A DNA stretch of 64,000 bases from Desmospora profundinema (GTDB lineage: Bacteria; Bacillota; Bacilli; Thermoactinomycetales; DSM-45169): assembly GCF_031454155.1 (NCBI RefSeq), contig NZ_JAVDQG010000004.1:310001-374000 (forward strand), read 5' to 3'. Below, in pieces: positions 15,644 to 24,424 of this stretch. The first letter of the stretch is position 1, and each line of letters starts with the position of its first letter. Under the pieces are notes generated by a model. That model was not told the origin of the DNA. It worked only from the letters and a program-made list of their open reading frames with translations, and ran no database searches. Made by a program: the position numbers and the translations under genes.

Positions 15644-17799
15644 TTCGCCTGTTTTACGACAATCTCGTCTTCTTCTACGTCCACTTCAATCGCTGACACG
15701 GTCTCTTCTTCCAACAGAAGGTCGGCGATGCCGTCTTCCACTTTCTCCTCGATCACCCGGCGCAGCGGACGGGCACCAAAAGCGGGGTGATGGCCGAGGT
15801 CGGCCAGTTTGGCTTTGGCCGCCGTGGTGACGGTGAGGGTGAGGCCTTGTTCTTGAGCGGCTTCATGGACGTCCGCCAGCATCAGGTCGACGATGGCCAC
15901 CAGGTCGTTCCGGTCCAGGGAACGGAACGGAATGATTCCGTCAAAACGGTTGAGGAATTCGGGACGGAAATAGTCGGAGAGGGACTCCAGCAGGTCCGGG
16001 GTCCGGTTTTCCGTCGGATCGCTTCCAAATCCGATGGCGGCTTTGACTTTCGTGTCGACACCGGCGTTGCTGGTCAGGATAAGGACGGTGTCCTTGAAGC
16101 TGACGGTGCGCCCTTGGCTGTCGGTGAGACGACCATCCTCCATAATCTGCAGGAAGAGGTGCTGCACATCCGGGTGCGCTTTTTCAATCTCATCCAGCAG
16201 CACGATGCTGTAAGGCTGGCGGCGCACTTTTTCCGTCAGTTGGCCCGCTTCCTCATGGCCGACGTATCCCGGCGGGGAGCCAATTAGTTTGGAGATGGAG
16301 TGTTTCTCCATATATTCACTCATGTCGAGGCGAATCATGGCCTCCTCCGTGCCGAAGAGCTCCCGGGCCAGGGTTTTGGCCAATTCGGTTTTCCCAACCC
16401 CGGTGGGGCCGACGAAGAGGAAGGATCCGATGGGCCGACTGCTTTTGCGCAGACCGGCGCGGTTGCGGCGGATGGCGCGGGCCACTTGGTGCACGGCCTC
16501 TTTCTGCCCGATCACTTGGGTGTTCAAACGGTCGGCCAGGTGTTTCATATTTTCACGCTCATCCTGTTGCAGCTGCCGCACGGGGATACCGGTTTTCTCT
16601 TCCACCAGCCGTTGGATGGTCTCCACATCCACCACCGCTTCAGAGGCGGATGCTTGATCGGCTTGGGCCAGTTTTTGTTCCAGCTCCCGCTCTTCGTCCC
16701 GCAAGCGGGCGGCCCGTTCGTAGTCCTCCAGACGGGTGGCCTCCTCTTTTTCCGCCTGGATCTGCTCCAGACGTTCTTGCAGGTCGTCCTTGTCTCCCGT
16801 CTCGTGGAGCAGGTTCACTTTGGACCCTGCTTCATCCAGCAGGTCGATCGCCTTGTCCGGCAGGTGACGATCCTGGATGTAGCGGTGGGACAGGGTGACG
16901 CAGGCGCGCAGAGCCTCGTCCGTGTAGCGGACACGGTGGTATTCTTCGTAGTTTTTGCGCAGCCCTTCCAGGATCTGAACAGCTTCCTCCATGGCGGGTT
17001 CTTTTACCAGGATCGGCTGGAATCGGCGTTCCAGAGCCGCGTCTTTTTCGATACGGCGGTATTCCTTCAGCGTGGTGGCCCCGATCACTTGGAGTTCACC
17101 GCGGGCCAGGGCCGGTTTCAGGATGTTGCCGGCGTCAGAAGAACCCTCGGCGGAACCGGCCCCCACCAGTTGATGGATTTCATCGATGAACAGGATCACC
17201 TCTTTTCGTTCCTGCAATTCGGCGATCAGCTGTTTCATCCGTTCCTCGAATTGACCCCGGATTCCGGTATTGGCCACCAGAGAGGAGACGTCCAGCAGGT
17301 GGACTTCTTTTCCTTTCAGTTTACGGGGCACGTCTCCTTGGGCGATCTTCAGCGCTAATCCCTCAGCGATGGCGGTTTTCCCGACACCGGGTTCCCCGAT
17401 CAGGACGGGGTTGTTTTTGTTGCGCCGGTTTAGGGTTTCGATTACCCGGGCCACTTCTTTGTCCCGGCCGATCACCGGGTCGATTTGGTCCGCTTGGGCG
17501 GCATGGGACAAGTTTTTGCCCAACTGCTCCAGCAGTCCGCCGCCGCGTCGGCCGCCGGTGGCCGGCTGCCCCTGCGAGGGCTCTTGAGAATCAGGCATTT
17601 GGAACCCCCCCATCTGCGGACCCATCATCGAACCGAACCAATCATTCCACGTGGGACCGCTCATTCCAGCGGGGAATGGGATCTGGTTTTTCATCTGTTG
17701 ATGGCAGTCCCGGCACAGACGCATGCGCTGCGTCTGATGGTTGATGCGCAGACGCAGCTCTACGGTGGCCGGTTGTTGTTGGCATTGTTCACAACGCAT
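15619..17799 (-). CDS. clpE: ATP-dependent Clp protease ATPase subunit ClpE
   Basis: 726 residues, ATG 17799 behind AAAGGAGGT. The N-terminal zinc finger that defines ClpE is present (C3-x2-C6 and C29-x2-C32). It is followed by a Gly/Gln-rich linker, AAA domain 1 (Walker A GEPGVGKT at 135-142), a UVR-like coiled segment ([19 protein letters not shown]), and AAA domain 2 ([12 protein letters not shown]). It works with ClpP to unfold and destroy damaged proteins under stress. Two CtsR boxes overlap the promoter at 18068-18123. The leader of about 290 nt is interrupted by repeat copy C. Confidence 0.95.
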   Translation of the reverse strand: MRCEQCQQQPATVELRLRINHQTQRMRLCRDCHQQMKNQIPFPAGMSGPTWNDWFGSMMGPQMGGFQMPDSQEPSQGQPATGGRRGGGLLEQLGKNLSHAAQADQIDPVIGRDKEVARVIETLNRRNKNNPVLIGEPGVGKTAIAEGLALKIAQGDVPRKLKGKEVHLLDVSSLVANTGIRGQFEERMKQLIAELQERKEVILFIDEIHQLVGAGSAEGSSDAGNILKPALARGELQVIGATTLKEYRRIEKDAALERRFQPILVKEPAMEEAVQILEGLRKNYEEYHRVRYTDEALRACVTLSHRYIQDRHLPDKAIDLLDEAGSKVNLLHETGDKDDLQERLEQIQAEKEEATRLEDYERAARLRDEERELEQKLAQADQASASEAVVDVETIQRLVEEKTGIPVRQLQQDERENMKHLADRLNTQVIGQKEAVHQVARAIRRNRAGLRKSSRPIGSFLFVGPTGVGKTELAKTLARELFGTEEAMIRLDMSEYMEKHSISKLIGSPPGYVGHEEAGQLTEKVRRQPYSIVLLDEIEKAHPDVQHLFLQIMEDGRLTDSQGRTVSFKDTVLILTSNAGVDTKVKAAIGFGSDPTENRTPDLLESLSDYFRPEFLNRFDGIIPFRSLDRNDLVAIVDLMLADVHEAAQEQGLTLTVTTAAKAKLADLGHHPAFGARPLRRVIEEKVEDGIADLLLEEETVSAIEVDVEEDEIVVKQAKKNNPPPE

Positions 17800-17853
17800 A
17801 CGTAAACCTCCTTTTCATGTGATGAGTATCAGTCGGCATATGCCGTGTCCGTT

Positions 17854-18052
17854 TTAGTGCTGTCTGGTAATTCAACTTCCCGCAATAATAAGGGAGGGGC
17901 GGTGTGGCTGGCGGAGAGCCTTTGCACTCATAGAGCACAAGTCTCGCCTGGTTCACTTCGTTCCAGGTCTCGCTATGCGCTTTTTGCAACGAAACGAAGA
18001 CGGCCACACCGACCCGGGGTTCCGCCTAACGTATTTATCAGACACGCCCTAA
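17854..18052 (+). repeat. Nested MITE-like repeat, copy C, inside the clpE leader
   Basis: 199 bp, from TTAGTGCTGTCTGG to CAGACACGCCCTAA. The outer arms pair and the inner module is present. It sits between the CtsR-controlled promoter and the clpE start codon, so it is transcribed as part of the clpE leader, where it would form a very long hairpin. Confidence 0.9.
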
Positions 18053-18067
18053 TGGTTGTTTTTTGAC

Positions 18068-18084
18068 TTTGACTTTCTTTGACC
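18068..18084 (-). promoter_or_regulatory. CtsR operator 1 of clpE
   Basis: On the minus strand GGTCAAAGAAAGTCAAA, an exact match to the CtsR direct heptad pattern (GGTCAAA-NAN-RGTCAAA). It lies just downstream of the -10 element. Confidence 0.9.
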
Positions 18085-18094
18085 TTATACCCCT

Positions 18095-18123
18095 ATTATA
18101 GTCTGACCTTATTTGACTTTCAA
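18095..18123 (-). promoter_or_regulatory. SigA promoter of clpE
   Basis: Minus strand TTGAAA (18123-18118), 17-base spacer, TATAAT (18100-18095). The spacer is almost exactly filled by CtsR operator 2. Confidence 0.85.
18102..18118 (-). promoter_or_regulatory. CtsR operator 2 of clpE
   Basis: Minus strand AGTCAAATAAGGTCAGA, one base off the heptad pair. It occupies the spacer between -35 and -10, so binding would block RNA polymerase. Confidence 0.85.
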
Positions 18124-18214
18124 GGGGGATTTTGAATCGGCCGGACGGGGTGACGGTATAAAAGGCCGGTTGTTCGTGCACGCTACCTTTGATCAATCCC
18201 GAGGAGGAATATCC

Positions 18215-18517
18215 ATGCAACAGGGACCCGGAGAACGGGAATACCAACTGCTCAGTGCGGAACAAGCACAGATGGATTTTTGGGCGAATCAAGTACGCGA
18301 ATGCTACCGGGAAATGACGGCGATCGCGATGCGGCGAATGCAAAAGGAAGCCGGAGAGGATACGGAAATCGGTCAACCGTTGGGGGAACAGACCGAGGAA
18401 AAGCTGGCGGATTCCTTTCGTGATCAGGAAGTCGTATGGCCGTTGGATGAAAAGCAGGAATGCTGTTACCGAAAAGACGGCGGGCAAGTGGTGGTACGGC
18501 CCAGAAGGCAAGGATGA
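18215..18517 (+). CDS. Hypothetical protein, 100 residues
   Basis: Starts at ATG 18215 with GAGGAGG seven bases upstream. Hydrophilic and mostly helical, with a Gln/Glu-rich N-terminus, a central REMTAIAMRRMQKEAGEDTE helix and a short C-terminal CC pair (KQECCYRKDGG). I recognise no family. It is divergent from clpE, and its promoter region may overlap the CtsR boxes on the other strand. Confidence 0.55.
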   Translation: MQQGPGEREYQLLSAEQAQMDFWANQVRECYREMTAIAMRRMQKEAGEDTEIGQPLGEQTEEKLADSFRDQEVVWPLDEKQECCYRKDGGQVVVRPRRQG

Positions 18518-18557
18518 GACCATTTTTATAAGCGGGTTCAGATAAGGAAATGAAATG

Positions 18558-18593
18558 GCCCCCTTTTCCTTTTCATAGGATATGGAAGGGGGC
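18558..18593 (+). terminator. Terminator-like hairpin
   Basis: GCCCCCTTTTCC pairs with GGAAGGGGGC across a 14-base loop. The T run after it is weak. Confidence 0.5.
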
Positions 18594-18714
18594 GGTTTGG
18601 GTTAAAAGGAGATTTTTAACTTTTTCACTCCGCTTCCATGTAACGACTATTGCTTTCGGTTTAAAACGTTATAACATAAAAGATGTAGACCTGTTTCTAT
18701 TAGAATGTTTGCTG

Positions 18715-18720
18715 TATAAT
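18715..18720 (+). promoter_or_regulatory. -10 element of cstA
   Basis: Perfect TATAAT 38 bases before the cstA start. No convincing -35 at the usual distance, consistent with activator dependence or a weak promoter. Confidence 0.5.
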
Positions 18721-18724
18721 GAGT

Positions 18725-18738
18725 TGTAACCGTTTACA
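18725..18738 (+). promoter_or_regulatory. cre site (CcpA operator) at the cstA start
   Basis: TGTAACCGTTTACA, one base off the cre consensus and nearly palindromic. It begins five bases after the -10 element, so CcpA binding should repress transcription when glucose is plentiful, the expected control of a carbon-starvation gene. Confidence 0.7.
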
Positions 18739-18757
18739 TGGCAAAGGAGGGTCTCAC

Positions 18758-20452
18758 ATGTCAGAACCAGTGTTACTGACACTCGGTGCATTGGCGTTGT
18801 TCTTTTTGGGATATCGTTTTTATTCGAAATATTTAGCCGAACGCGTCTATCGACTGGATCCGGACTTCCGGACACCCGCCCACGAATTTCGGGACGGGGT
18901 AGACCATTTGCCGACCAACAAATTTGTCTTGTGGGGACATCACTTCAGTTCGGTCGCCGGGGCGGCTCCGATCGTGGGTCCGGCCATCGCCGTCATCTGG
19001 GGATGGGGGCCGGCGCTGTTGTGGGTGGTGTTGGGTACGATCTTTTTTGCAGGGATGCATGACTTGGGGACGCTGTGGGCATCCGTGCGCAACAAGGGGA
19101 AATCCGTCGGTGTCATCACCAATACGGTGATCGGGGCACGGGCGAAAGGACTGTTCCTGCTTATCATTTTCTTCCTTTTATTAATGGTCAACGCCGTGTT
19201 TGCGGTGGTGATCGCCAACCTGTTTACCAACTTCCCCAGCAGTGTCATCCCGTACTGGCTCCAGATTCCCGTTGCCATGACGATCGGGTACTTGGTCTAC
19301 AAGCGGGGGATGGGATTGTTGGGACCGTCCCTGGTGGGGCTGTTCCTGTTGTTTGTCTTTATTTTCATCGGGGCGTCCAATCCGGTCGCCATGCCGGAAA
19401 CGGTTTTGGGAATTCCTTCTGCCGGCTTCTGGGTGATCGTGATGCTTCTGTACGGGGCGATCGCTTCCCGTCTGCCGGTGTGGCTGTTGCTGCAACCGCG
19501 GGACTACATCAACTCCCATATGCTGTTCCTGGGATTGGGTGTGATGTATCTCGGCTTGTTGTTCACTCAGCCGGAGTTTAACGCTCCCTTCTTCAACAGC
19601 GCGGTGCCGGAAGGAACCCCGCCGTTGATTCCGCTCTTGTTTGTAACGATTGCGTGCGGGGCGATCTCCGGCTTTCACGGTTTGGTAAGCTCCGGGACTT
19701 CCTCCAAACAGTTGAATAAAGAGACCGATGCCCGCTTTGTCGGCTACTTCGGGGCCATGGGTGAAGGGCTGTTGGCCTTGATCGCCATCATGGCGACGGC
19801 TGCCGGTTTCGCCACCATCGACAACTGGAGCCAGCATTACGGGTCATGGGCCACCGCCAGTGCAGGCGGGGTGGGCGCCTTTGTCACCGGTGCCGGCAAT
19901 TTTATCGCCAGTCTGGGAATTCCGCCGGAAGTGGGTACCACCTTTATCTCCATTATGATCGTCGCCTTCGCCGCCACCACGCTGGACACTTCGATGCGCT
20001 TGCAGCGCTTTATCCTGGGTGAAATCGGGGAGCAGTACAAAGTGGCTCCGTTGAAAAACATCAACGTCGCCACCGTTGTCGCCTTCCTCAGCTGTGTGGC
20101 ACTGGCCTTCCTGGCCGACCCGTCCAACCCGGGGCAAGGGGGCATGAAACTGTGGCCGCTGTTTGGAACGACCAACCAGCTGACTGCGGGCCTCTCTCTG
20201 ATCGTGATTACCCTGATGCTGTGGAAATGGGGACGCAACTACCTCGTCTCCCTCATCCCGTTGGTGTTCGTCGTGGTCATGACCACCTGGAGCATGGTCC
20301 ACAACATTATGGGATATATTTCACAAGGAAACACGTTGCTCACCATCGTGGGGATTCTGATCTTGTCCCTCAACGTATGGCTGATTCTGGAGGGGATCCT
20401 GGCCTGGCGGCGCGGACGGGATGAGCCGCTTCACCCGGGAACCTCCGCTTGA
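18758..20452 (+). CDS. cstA: Carbon starvation protein A (CstA family)
   Basis: 564 residues from ATG 18758 behind AAAGGAGGG. Many membrane helices and CstA signatures: TNKFVLWGHHFSSVAGAAPIVGPAIAV near residue 50, GMHDLGTLWASVRNKGKS, and a later FHGLVSSGTSSKQL block. The family transports pyruvate or peptides during carbon limitation. The cre site upstream agrees. The next two genes, a small CC-ending protein and an ArsA-like ATPase, follow with little or no gap and probably act with it. Confidence 0.93.
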   Translation: MSEPVLLTLGALALFFLGYRFYSKYLAERVYRLDPDFRTPAHEFRDGVDHLPTNKFVLWGHHFSSVAGAAPIVGPAIAVIWGWGPALLWVVLGTIFFAGMHDLGTLWASVRNKGKSVGVITNTVIGARAKGLFLLIIFFLLLMVNAVFAVVIANLFTNFPSSVIPYWLQIPVAMTIGYLVYKRGMGLLGPSLVGLFLLFVFIFIGASNPVAMPETVLGIPSAGFWVIVMLLYGAIASRLPVWLLLQPRDYINSHMLFLGLGVMYLGLLFTQPEFNAPFFNSAVPEGTPPLIPLLFVTIACGAISGFHGLVSSGTSSKQLNKETDARFVGYFGAMGEGLLALIAIMATAAGFATIDNWSQHYGSWATASAGGVGAFVTGAGNFIASLGIPPEVGTTFISIMIVAFAATTLDTSMRLQRFILGEIGEQYKVAPLKNINVATVVAFLSCVALAFLADPSNPGQGGMKLWPLFGTTNQLTAGLSLIVITLMLWKWGRNYLVSLIPLVFVVVMTTWSMVHNIMGYISQGNTLLTIVGILILSLNVWLILEGILAWRRGRDEPLHPGTSA

Positions 20453-20467
20453 TGGGAGTGAATGCGC

Positions 20468-20746
20468 ATGGAACGGACTGCGGACCGGGCCCGTGAGATC
20501 TGGGAACAGTTTAAGCACTTTTACGAGGAGATGTATTTCGCCCCGTACCGCCGCACCATGCTCAAAGAAATCCAAAACGAAGAAGATGTCTTTAAGCTCT
20601 TGGCCTTTTCGGAAATGCTGGGTTTGCCCAATCCGGTCTCCTATTACACGATGGAGCTGACACCGTTTATGCTGGAAGAATTCCACGAGTGGCATCAACG
20701 CATGGGGATGGAAAAATCCCCGTTGGACGGGTTTAAATGTTGCTGA
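20468..20746 (+). CDS. Small CstA/ArsA-associated protein ending in Cys-Cys (cory-CC-star type)
   Basis: 92 residues; ATG 20468 is nine bases from GGGAG, with ATG 20462 as the alternative. A helical, aromatic-rich body (YEEMYFAPYRRTMLKEI) contains LTPFMLEEFHEWHQRMGMEKSP and ends in GFKCC followed directly by stop. I recall a small protein family named for this terminal CC that occurs next to ArsA-type ATPases; the name is from memory. A terminal vicinal cysteine pair suggests metal or thiol chemistry. The last ten bases overlap the ArsA gene. Confidence 0.7.
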   Translation: MERTADRAREIWEQFKHFYEEMYFAPYRRTMLKEIQNEEDVFKLLAFSEMLGLPNPVSYYTMELTPFMLEEFHEWHQRMGMEKSPLDGFKCC

Positions 20747-21744
20747 CGATCTGGAGTAAACAAAGAGGCGGACGGCCGTCAAAGCGTTCCGGTAAGGAGA
20801 CGATCGCATTTTTTGGAGGCAAAGGAGGCGTGGGCAAGACCACTTGCTCCGCCGCTTATGCCTCGGCCTTGGCGAAGCGGGGCTTGAAAACCTTGTTGGT
20901 CTCCACTGATCCCGCCCATTCGGTGGGAGATCTCCTGGAAGTGGAAGCCGGGGCTGAGGCGGTCCAGGTGACGGATCATTTTTGGGTACGGGAGATCGAT
21001 CCCGCTGAAGCCTCCCGCCGCTATATGGATGAAGTAAAAGAAAACCTGCGGGGGCTGGCGGCTCCGGGACTGTGGCAAGAAGTAGAACGGCAGATGGACT
21101 TTGCCGCCGCCTCTCCCGGCGCCGACGAAGCCGCTCTGTTTGACGACATGGTGTCCACTATCTTGTCGGCGGAATCGGAATACGACCGGATTGTTTTTGA
21201 TACGGCTCCCACCGGTCACACCCTGCGTCTGTTGTCCCTCCCGGAACTGATGGGGGTATGGGTGGAAGGAATGCTGGCCCGCCGAGCCAAAACCCGGGAG
21301 CTGCACCGCATGTGGCACAACGTGGCCGGGGTGGGTGAAGCGGAAGAGCCGAAAGATCAGGTGTATGAACTATTGGAACGGCGCAAGAACCGTTTTGCCG
21401 CTGCCCGACAGCGGCTGCTCGATCCCGGGGTGACCTCCTTTTACTTCGTGCTCAACCCGGAACGCCTCTCCATCCTGGAGTCGGCCAAGGCGATGACCTT
21501 GCTGGAGAAGTATGGTGTCGCCACAGGAGGAATCGTCGTCAACCGGGTGCTGCCGGAAGAGGCGGATGGGGCGTTTCTGGCCAAACGAAGGCAGCAGGAA
21601 GCTCGTTACCTGGCAGAGATCGACGAACGGTTCGCCGACCGTCCGCGATTGCATGTCCCTATGGAGCCGGAGGATATCCGCGGACTGGACGGTTTGACCA
21701 AAATCGCCGAGCGGATGGAGCGCGGGGGGTTCGGTTCGTTGTGA
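20737..21744 (+). CDS. ArsA/Get3-family ATPase
   Basis: 335 residues. A deviant Walker A (P-loop), FGGKGGVGKTTCSAA, lies near residue 26, then LVSTDPAHSVGDLL (switch I) and FDTAPTGHTLRLLSLPE (switch II). These are the ArsA/Get3 signatures. The family moves oxyanions or targets tail-anchored membrane proteins. No arsenite genes are present. Coupling to a CC-ending protein and CstA suggests membrane-protein targeting or metallochaperone work. It has no clear ribosome binding site, so translation is coupled to the gene before it. Confidence 0.88.
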   Translation: MLLTIWSKQRGGRPSKRSGKETIAFFGGKGGVGKTTCSAAYASALAKRGLKTLLVSTDPAHSVGDLLEVEAGAEAVQVTDHFWVREIDPAEASRRYMDEVKENLRGLAAPGLWQEVERQMDFAAASPGADEAALFDDMVSTILSAESEYDRIVFDTAPTGHTLRLLSLPELMGVWVEGMLARRAKTRELHRMWHNVAGVGEAEEPKDQVYELLERRKNRFAAARQRLLDPGVTSFYFVLNPERLSILESAKAMTLLEKYGVATGGIVVNRVLPEEADGAFLAKRRQQEARYLAEIDERFADRPRLHVPMEPEDIRGLDGLTKIAERMERGGFGSL

Positions 21745-21808
21745 AGTTCGATAGGAAGGAACGGATTACCACCCCGACCATTCCGTGATGGGTTTTGCCA
21801 GCAACCGC

Positions 21809-21833
21809 ACGCCCCCGTTGGGGGGCGTTTTTT
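21809..21833 (+). terminator. Rho-independent terminator after the cstA operon
   Basis: ACGCCCCC, 4-base loop, GGGGGCGT, then a T run. Confidence 0.9.
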
Positions 21834-21862
21834 CATAAGGGGTGAGGGGAGGGGGATGGTGT

Positions 21863-23503
21863 ATGGGGAAATGGTGGAAGCTTCGCCTGCAGACGCGAAC
21901 GATTCTGATGGTGGCTGGATTGATGCTCTTGATCGTGGGATTGATGGGGGGATCGTTTTATTCGCTGATGGTGGAGACGGTTGAAAAAGAAACTGGTCAG
22001 CGGGCGCTCAACCTGGCGGAAACCTTAGCCGGTGATCCGGAGTTGATCGGAGCGTTTGGGCATTCGCAGCCATGGTCGAAAATTCAGCCGATGGCTGAAC
22101 GAATCCGGAAGCAGTCCGGAGCCCAGTTTGTCGTGGTGGGCAACCACCAGGGAATCCGTTACGCTCATCCCATTCCGGAACGCATCGGCCGGCAGATGGT
22201 GGGAGGGGACAATGACCGCGCCCTGGTGCAGGGGGAATCTTATGTCTCCAAGGCGACGGGCAGCTTGGGACCCTCCCTCCGGGGGAAAGCGCCGGTTTTT
22301 AATGAGGAGGGAGAGGTGATCGGCATTGTTTCCGTCGGGTTTCTGATGGAGGAAATCGCCGACATGACTCAATCCTATCTGATCAAGATGCTTCATTTTT
22401 TTCTGCTGGCTCTGGCGATCGGGGTAGTGGGGGCGATCTGGTTAGCCCGCAGTATCAAGCATGCTACTTTGGGACTGGAACCGGAAGAAATTTCTTCCCT
22501 GTACAAAGAGCGAAGCGCCGTAATCGAGGCGGTGCGGGAAGGGATCGTGGTGGTGGACAGACAGGGGAGAGTGACGATGGTCAACCAGGCGGCTTCCCGG
22601 ATGCTGGGCTTGCCTGCGGAGCAGGCGGAACAGGGACGGGATGTTCGGGAGTTGCTTCCCCATACCCGGCTGCCGGATGTGGTGCAGAGCGGGGAGAGGG
22701 AGCTGGATCGCCACCTTTACCTGAACGGGCGAGAAATTATCGTCAATCGTTACCCCATCCGTTCCCCGGAGGGAAGCCGGGTCGTGGGAGCGGTGGCCAG
22801 TTTCCGGTTGAAGTCCGAGTTGGATGAGTTAAATGACCAACTCTCCCAGGTTTCCCGCTATACAGAGGCGCTCCGGTCCCAGACCCATGAGTTCCACAAC
22901 ACCCTCTATACCATCTCCGGCCTGATCCAATTGGGTTCGTACCGGGAAGCGCTGGAGATGATTCACCAGGAAACGGTGGAGAACCAGGACCGGATCCAAC
23001 GGATTGTCAAAGGAATTCCCGACCCCCGGTTGGGGGGGATTTTGCTCGGCTTCATCAACCGGGCGCGGGAACTAAAAGTGGATTTCACCCTGGATCAGGA
23101 CAGCCGTTTGCGGCCGCTTCCAGAGGATTTTGACAGGCAAGGGTTGGTCCATATTTTGGGAAACCTGATCACCAATGCCTTTGAGGCTGTGGAACAGCAG
23201 CCGGAAGGAGAACGGCGGGTCCGCTTATACATCGGTGATGCCGGGGGGGAAGTGTTGTTGGAAGTGGAGGATTCGGGACCGGGGGTGAAGGATCGAATTG
23301 CTGACCGCATCTGGGAACGAGGGTTTTCCACTAAAAGAGGGGAAAAGCGGGGTCTCGGCCTCCCCAAGGTGAAAGAGACTGCAGTGGAGATGGGGGGATA
23401 TATCGCCCTGGAACACGGCGAGTTGGGCGGAGCATTGTTTGTGGTCGCCCTGCCCCGTGTCCGCGGCTGCAAACCGAGTGAAGGAGGGATGGCTCATGGC
23501 TGA
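21863..23503 (+). CDS. Sensor histidine kinase, CitA/DcuS family
   Basis: 546 residues from ATG 21863, with a purine-rich site GAGGGGAGGGGG. A membrane segment lies at about 12-35, an extracytoplasmic PAS/Cache sensor domain at about 36-175 (PIPERIGRQMVGGDN is the citrate/dicarboxylate sensor pattern), and a second membrane segment near 182-200. A cytoplasmic PAS domain and a kinase core with the phosphorylated histidine in SQTHEFHNTLYT follow. Its ATPase N, G1 and G2 boxes are NLITNAFEA, DSGPGV and KRGLGLPKV. The response regulator follows with an 8-base overlap. No citrate or C4-dicarboxylate transporter lies nearby, so the target genes are elsewhere. Confidence 0.9.
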   Translation: MGKWWKLRLQTRTILMVAGLMLLIVGLMGGSFYSLMVETVEKETGQRALNLAETLAGDPELIGAFGHSQPWSKIQPMAERIRKQSGAQFVVVGNHQGIRYAHPIPERIGRQMVGGDNDRALVQGESYVSKATGSLGPSLRGKAPVFNEEGEVIGIVSVGFLMEEIADMTQSYLIKMLHFFLLALAIGVVGAIWLARSIKHATLGLEPEEISSLYKERSAVIEAVREGIVVVDRQGRVTMVNQAASRMLGLPAEQAEQGRDVRELLPHTRLPDVVQSGERELDRHLYLNGREIIVNRYPIRSPEGSRVVGAVASFRLKSELDELNDQLSQVSRYTEALRSQTHEFHNTLYTISGLIQLGSYREALEMIHQETVENQDRIQRIVKGIPDPRLGGILLGFINRARELKVDFTLDQDSRLRPLPEDFDRQGLVHILGNLITNAFEAVEQQPEGERRVRLYIGDAGGEVLLEVEDSGPGVKDRIADRIWERGFSTKRGEKRGLGLPKVKETAVEMGGYIALEHGELGGALFVVALPRVRGCKPSEGGMAHG

Positions 23504-24203
23504 CCGGAGTAATCCCATCGAAGTGCTGATTGTTGAAGACGATCGGCGGGTGGCAGAGATTCACCGTCGGTTTACGGAAAAAGTGGAAGATTTTCATGTT
23601 GCGGGTATGGCTCATACCGGTGAAGAAGCCCGGGAGTGGTTGCAGATCTTCCGGCCTGACTTGGTGTTGCTGGACATTTATTTGCCGGATATAAAGGGAA
23701 TCGACTTGATCTGGTTCATCCGCGAGCATGCGCGAAAGACGGATATTATCATGATCACGGCGGCAGGAGAGACAGATTTGGTGCAAGAAGCGATGCGTGG
23801 CGGTGTCGTGGACTATATGGTAAAGCCAATCGTGTTTGAACGTTTCCGCACTAGTCTGGAACAGTATCGAGCCGGCCGGGAGCGCCTTGCCAAAATGGAG
23901 TCCATGGATCAGGATCAGATCGATGCCCTGCGAAATCGGTCCGGAACAATCCGTGGACCAAAGGGAGAACCTCCGCCGGTACCTAAGGGGATCGATCCCA
24001 TCACCCTGGAAAAAGTGATACAAACCCTCCGCGATGATCGGCGGGGCAAGACAGCGGAAGAAACCGGGCGCGCCATCGGGGCCAGTCGGTCCACCGCCCG
24101 CCGTTACCTCGAATACCTCGTTTCCATGGGAGAAGCTTCCGCCGATGTTTCCTACGGTGCCATCGGACGTCCGGAACGCCGCTATGGGATGCGGAAGGGA
24201 TGA
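23496..24203 (+). CDS. Response regulator, CitT/DcuR/MalR family
   Basis: 235 residues from ATG 23496, AAGGAGGG seven bases upstream. The receiver domain has acidic residues 14-16 (VEDD), phospho-acceptor Asp60 (LVLLDIYLPD), Thr in MITAAGE and Lys in DYMVKPI. The C-terminal helix-turn-helix (RAIGASRSTARRYLEYL) is of the CitB/DcuR type. Paired with the CitA/DcuS-like kinase. Confidence 0.9.
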   Translation: MADRSNPIEVLIVEDDRRVAEIHRRFTEKVEDFHVAGMAHTGEEAREWLQIFRPDLVLLDIYLPDIKGIDLIWFIREHARKTDIIMITAAGETDLVQEAMRGGVVDYMVKPIVFERFRTSLEQYRAGRERLAKMESMDQDQIDALRNRSGTIRGPKGEPPPVPKGIDPITLEKVIQTLRDDRRGKTAEETGRAIGASRSTARRYLEYLVSMGEASADVSYGAIGRPERRYGMRKG

Positions 24204-24210
24204 GAGAATA

Positions 24211-24241
24211 AAGCCCGGTTGTCGAGAGGACAGCCGGGCTT
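24211..24241 (+). terminator. Rho-independent terminator
   Basis: AAGCCCGGTTGTC and GACAGCCGGGCTT pair with one wobble. It ends the two-component operon. Confidence 0.8.
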
Positions 24242-24424
24242 GGTTGTGAAATGCAGTTTTCAGCAGGGTATATAAACATCGATTAGCCTGGTTGGAAATT
24301 TGGCAATACCAAGATGTACGCTCTTTATCCATGGATTCAATCCTTCCGTATGTTTCCAGTCATACGAGGCATGATAATGGGAAATGGAAGCCGGGATATC
24401 GTCCCGGCGGAACGGAGGAGTATC

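Noticed and set aside
16300-17358. Long open frame opposite clpE
   Set aside because: Antisense shadow of a well-supported gene in GC-rich DNA; low-complexity Phe/Gly/Gln sequence and no ribosome binding site.
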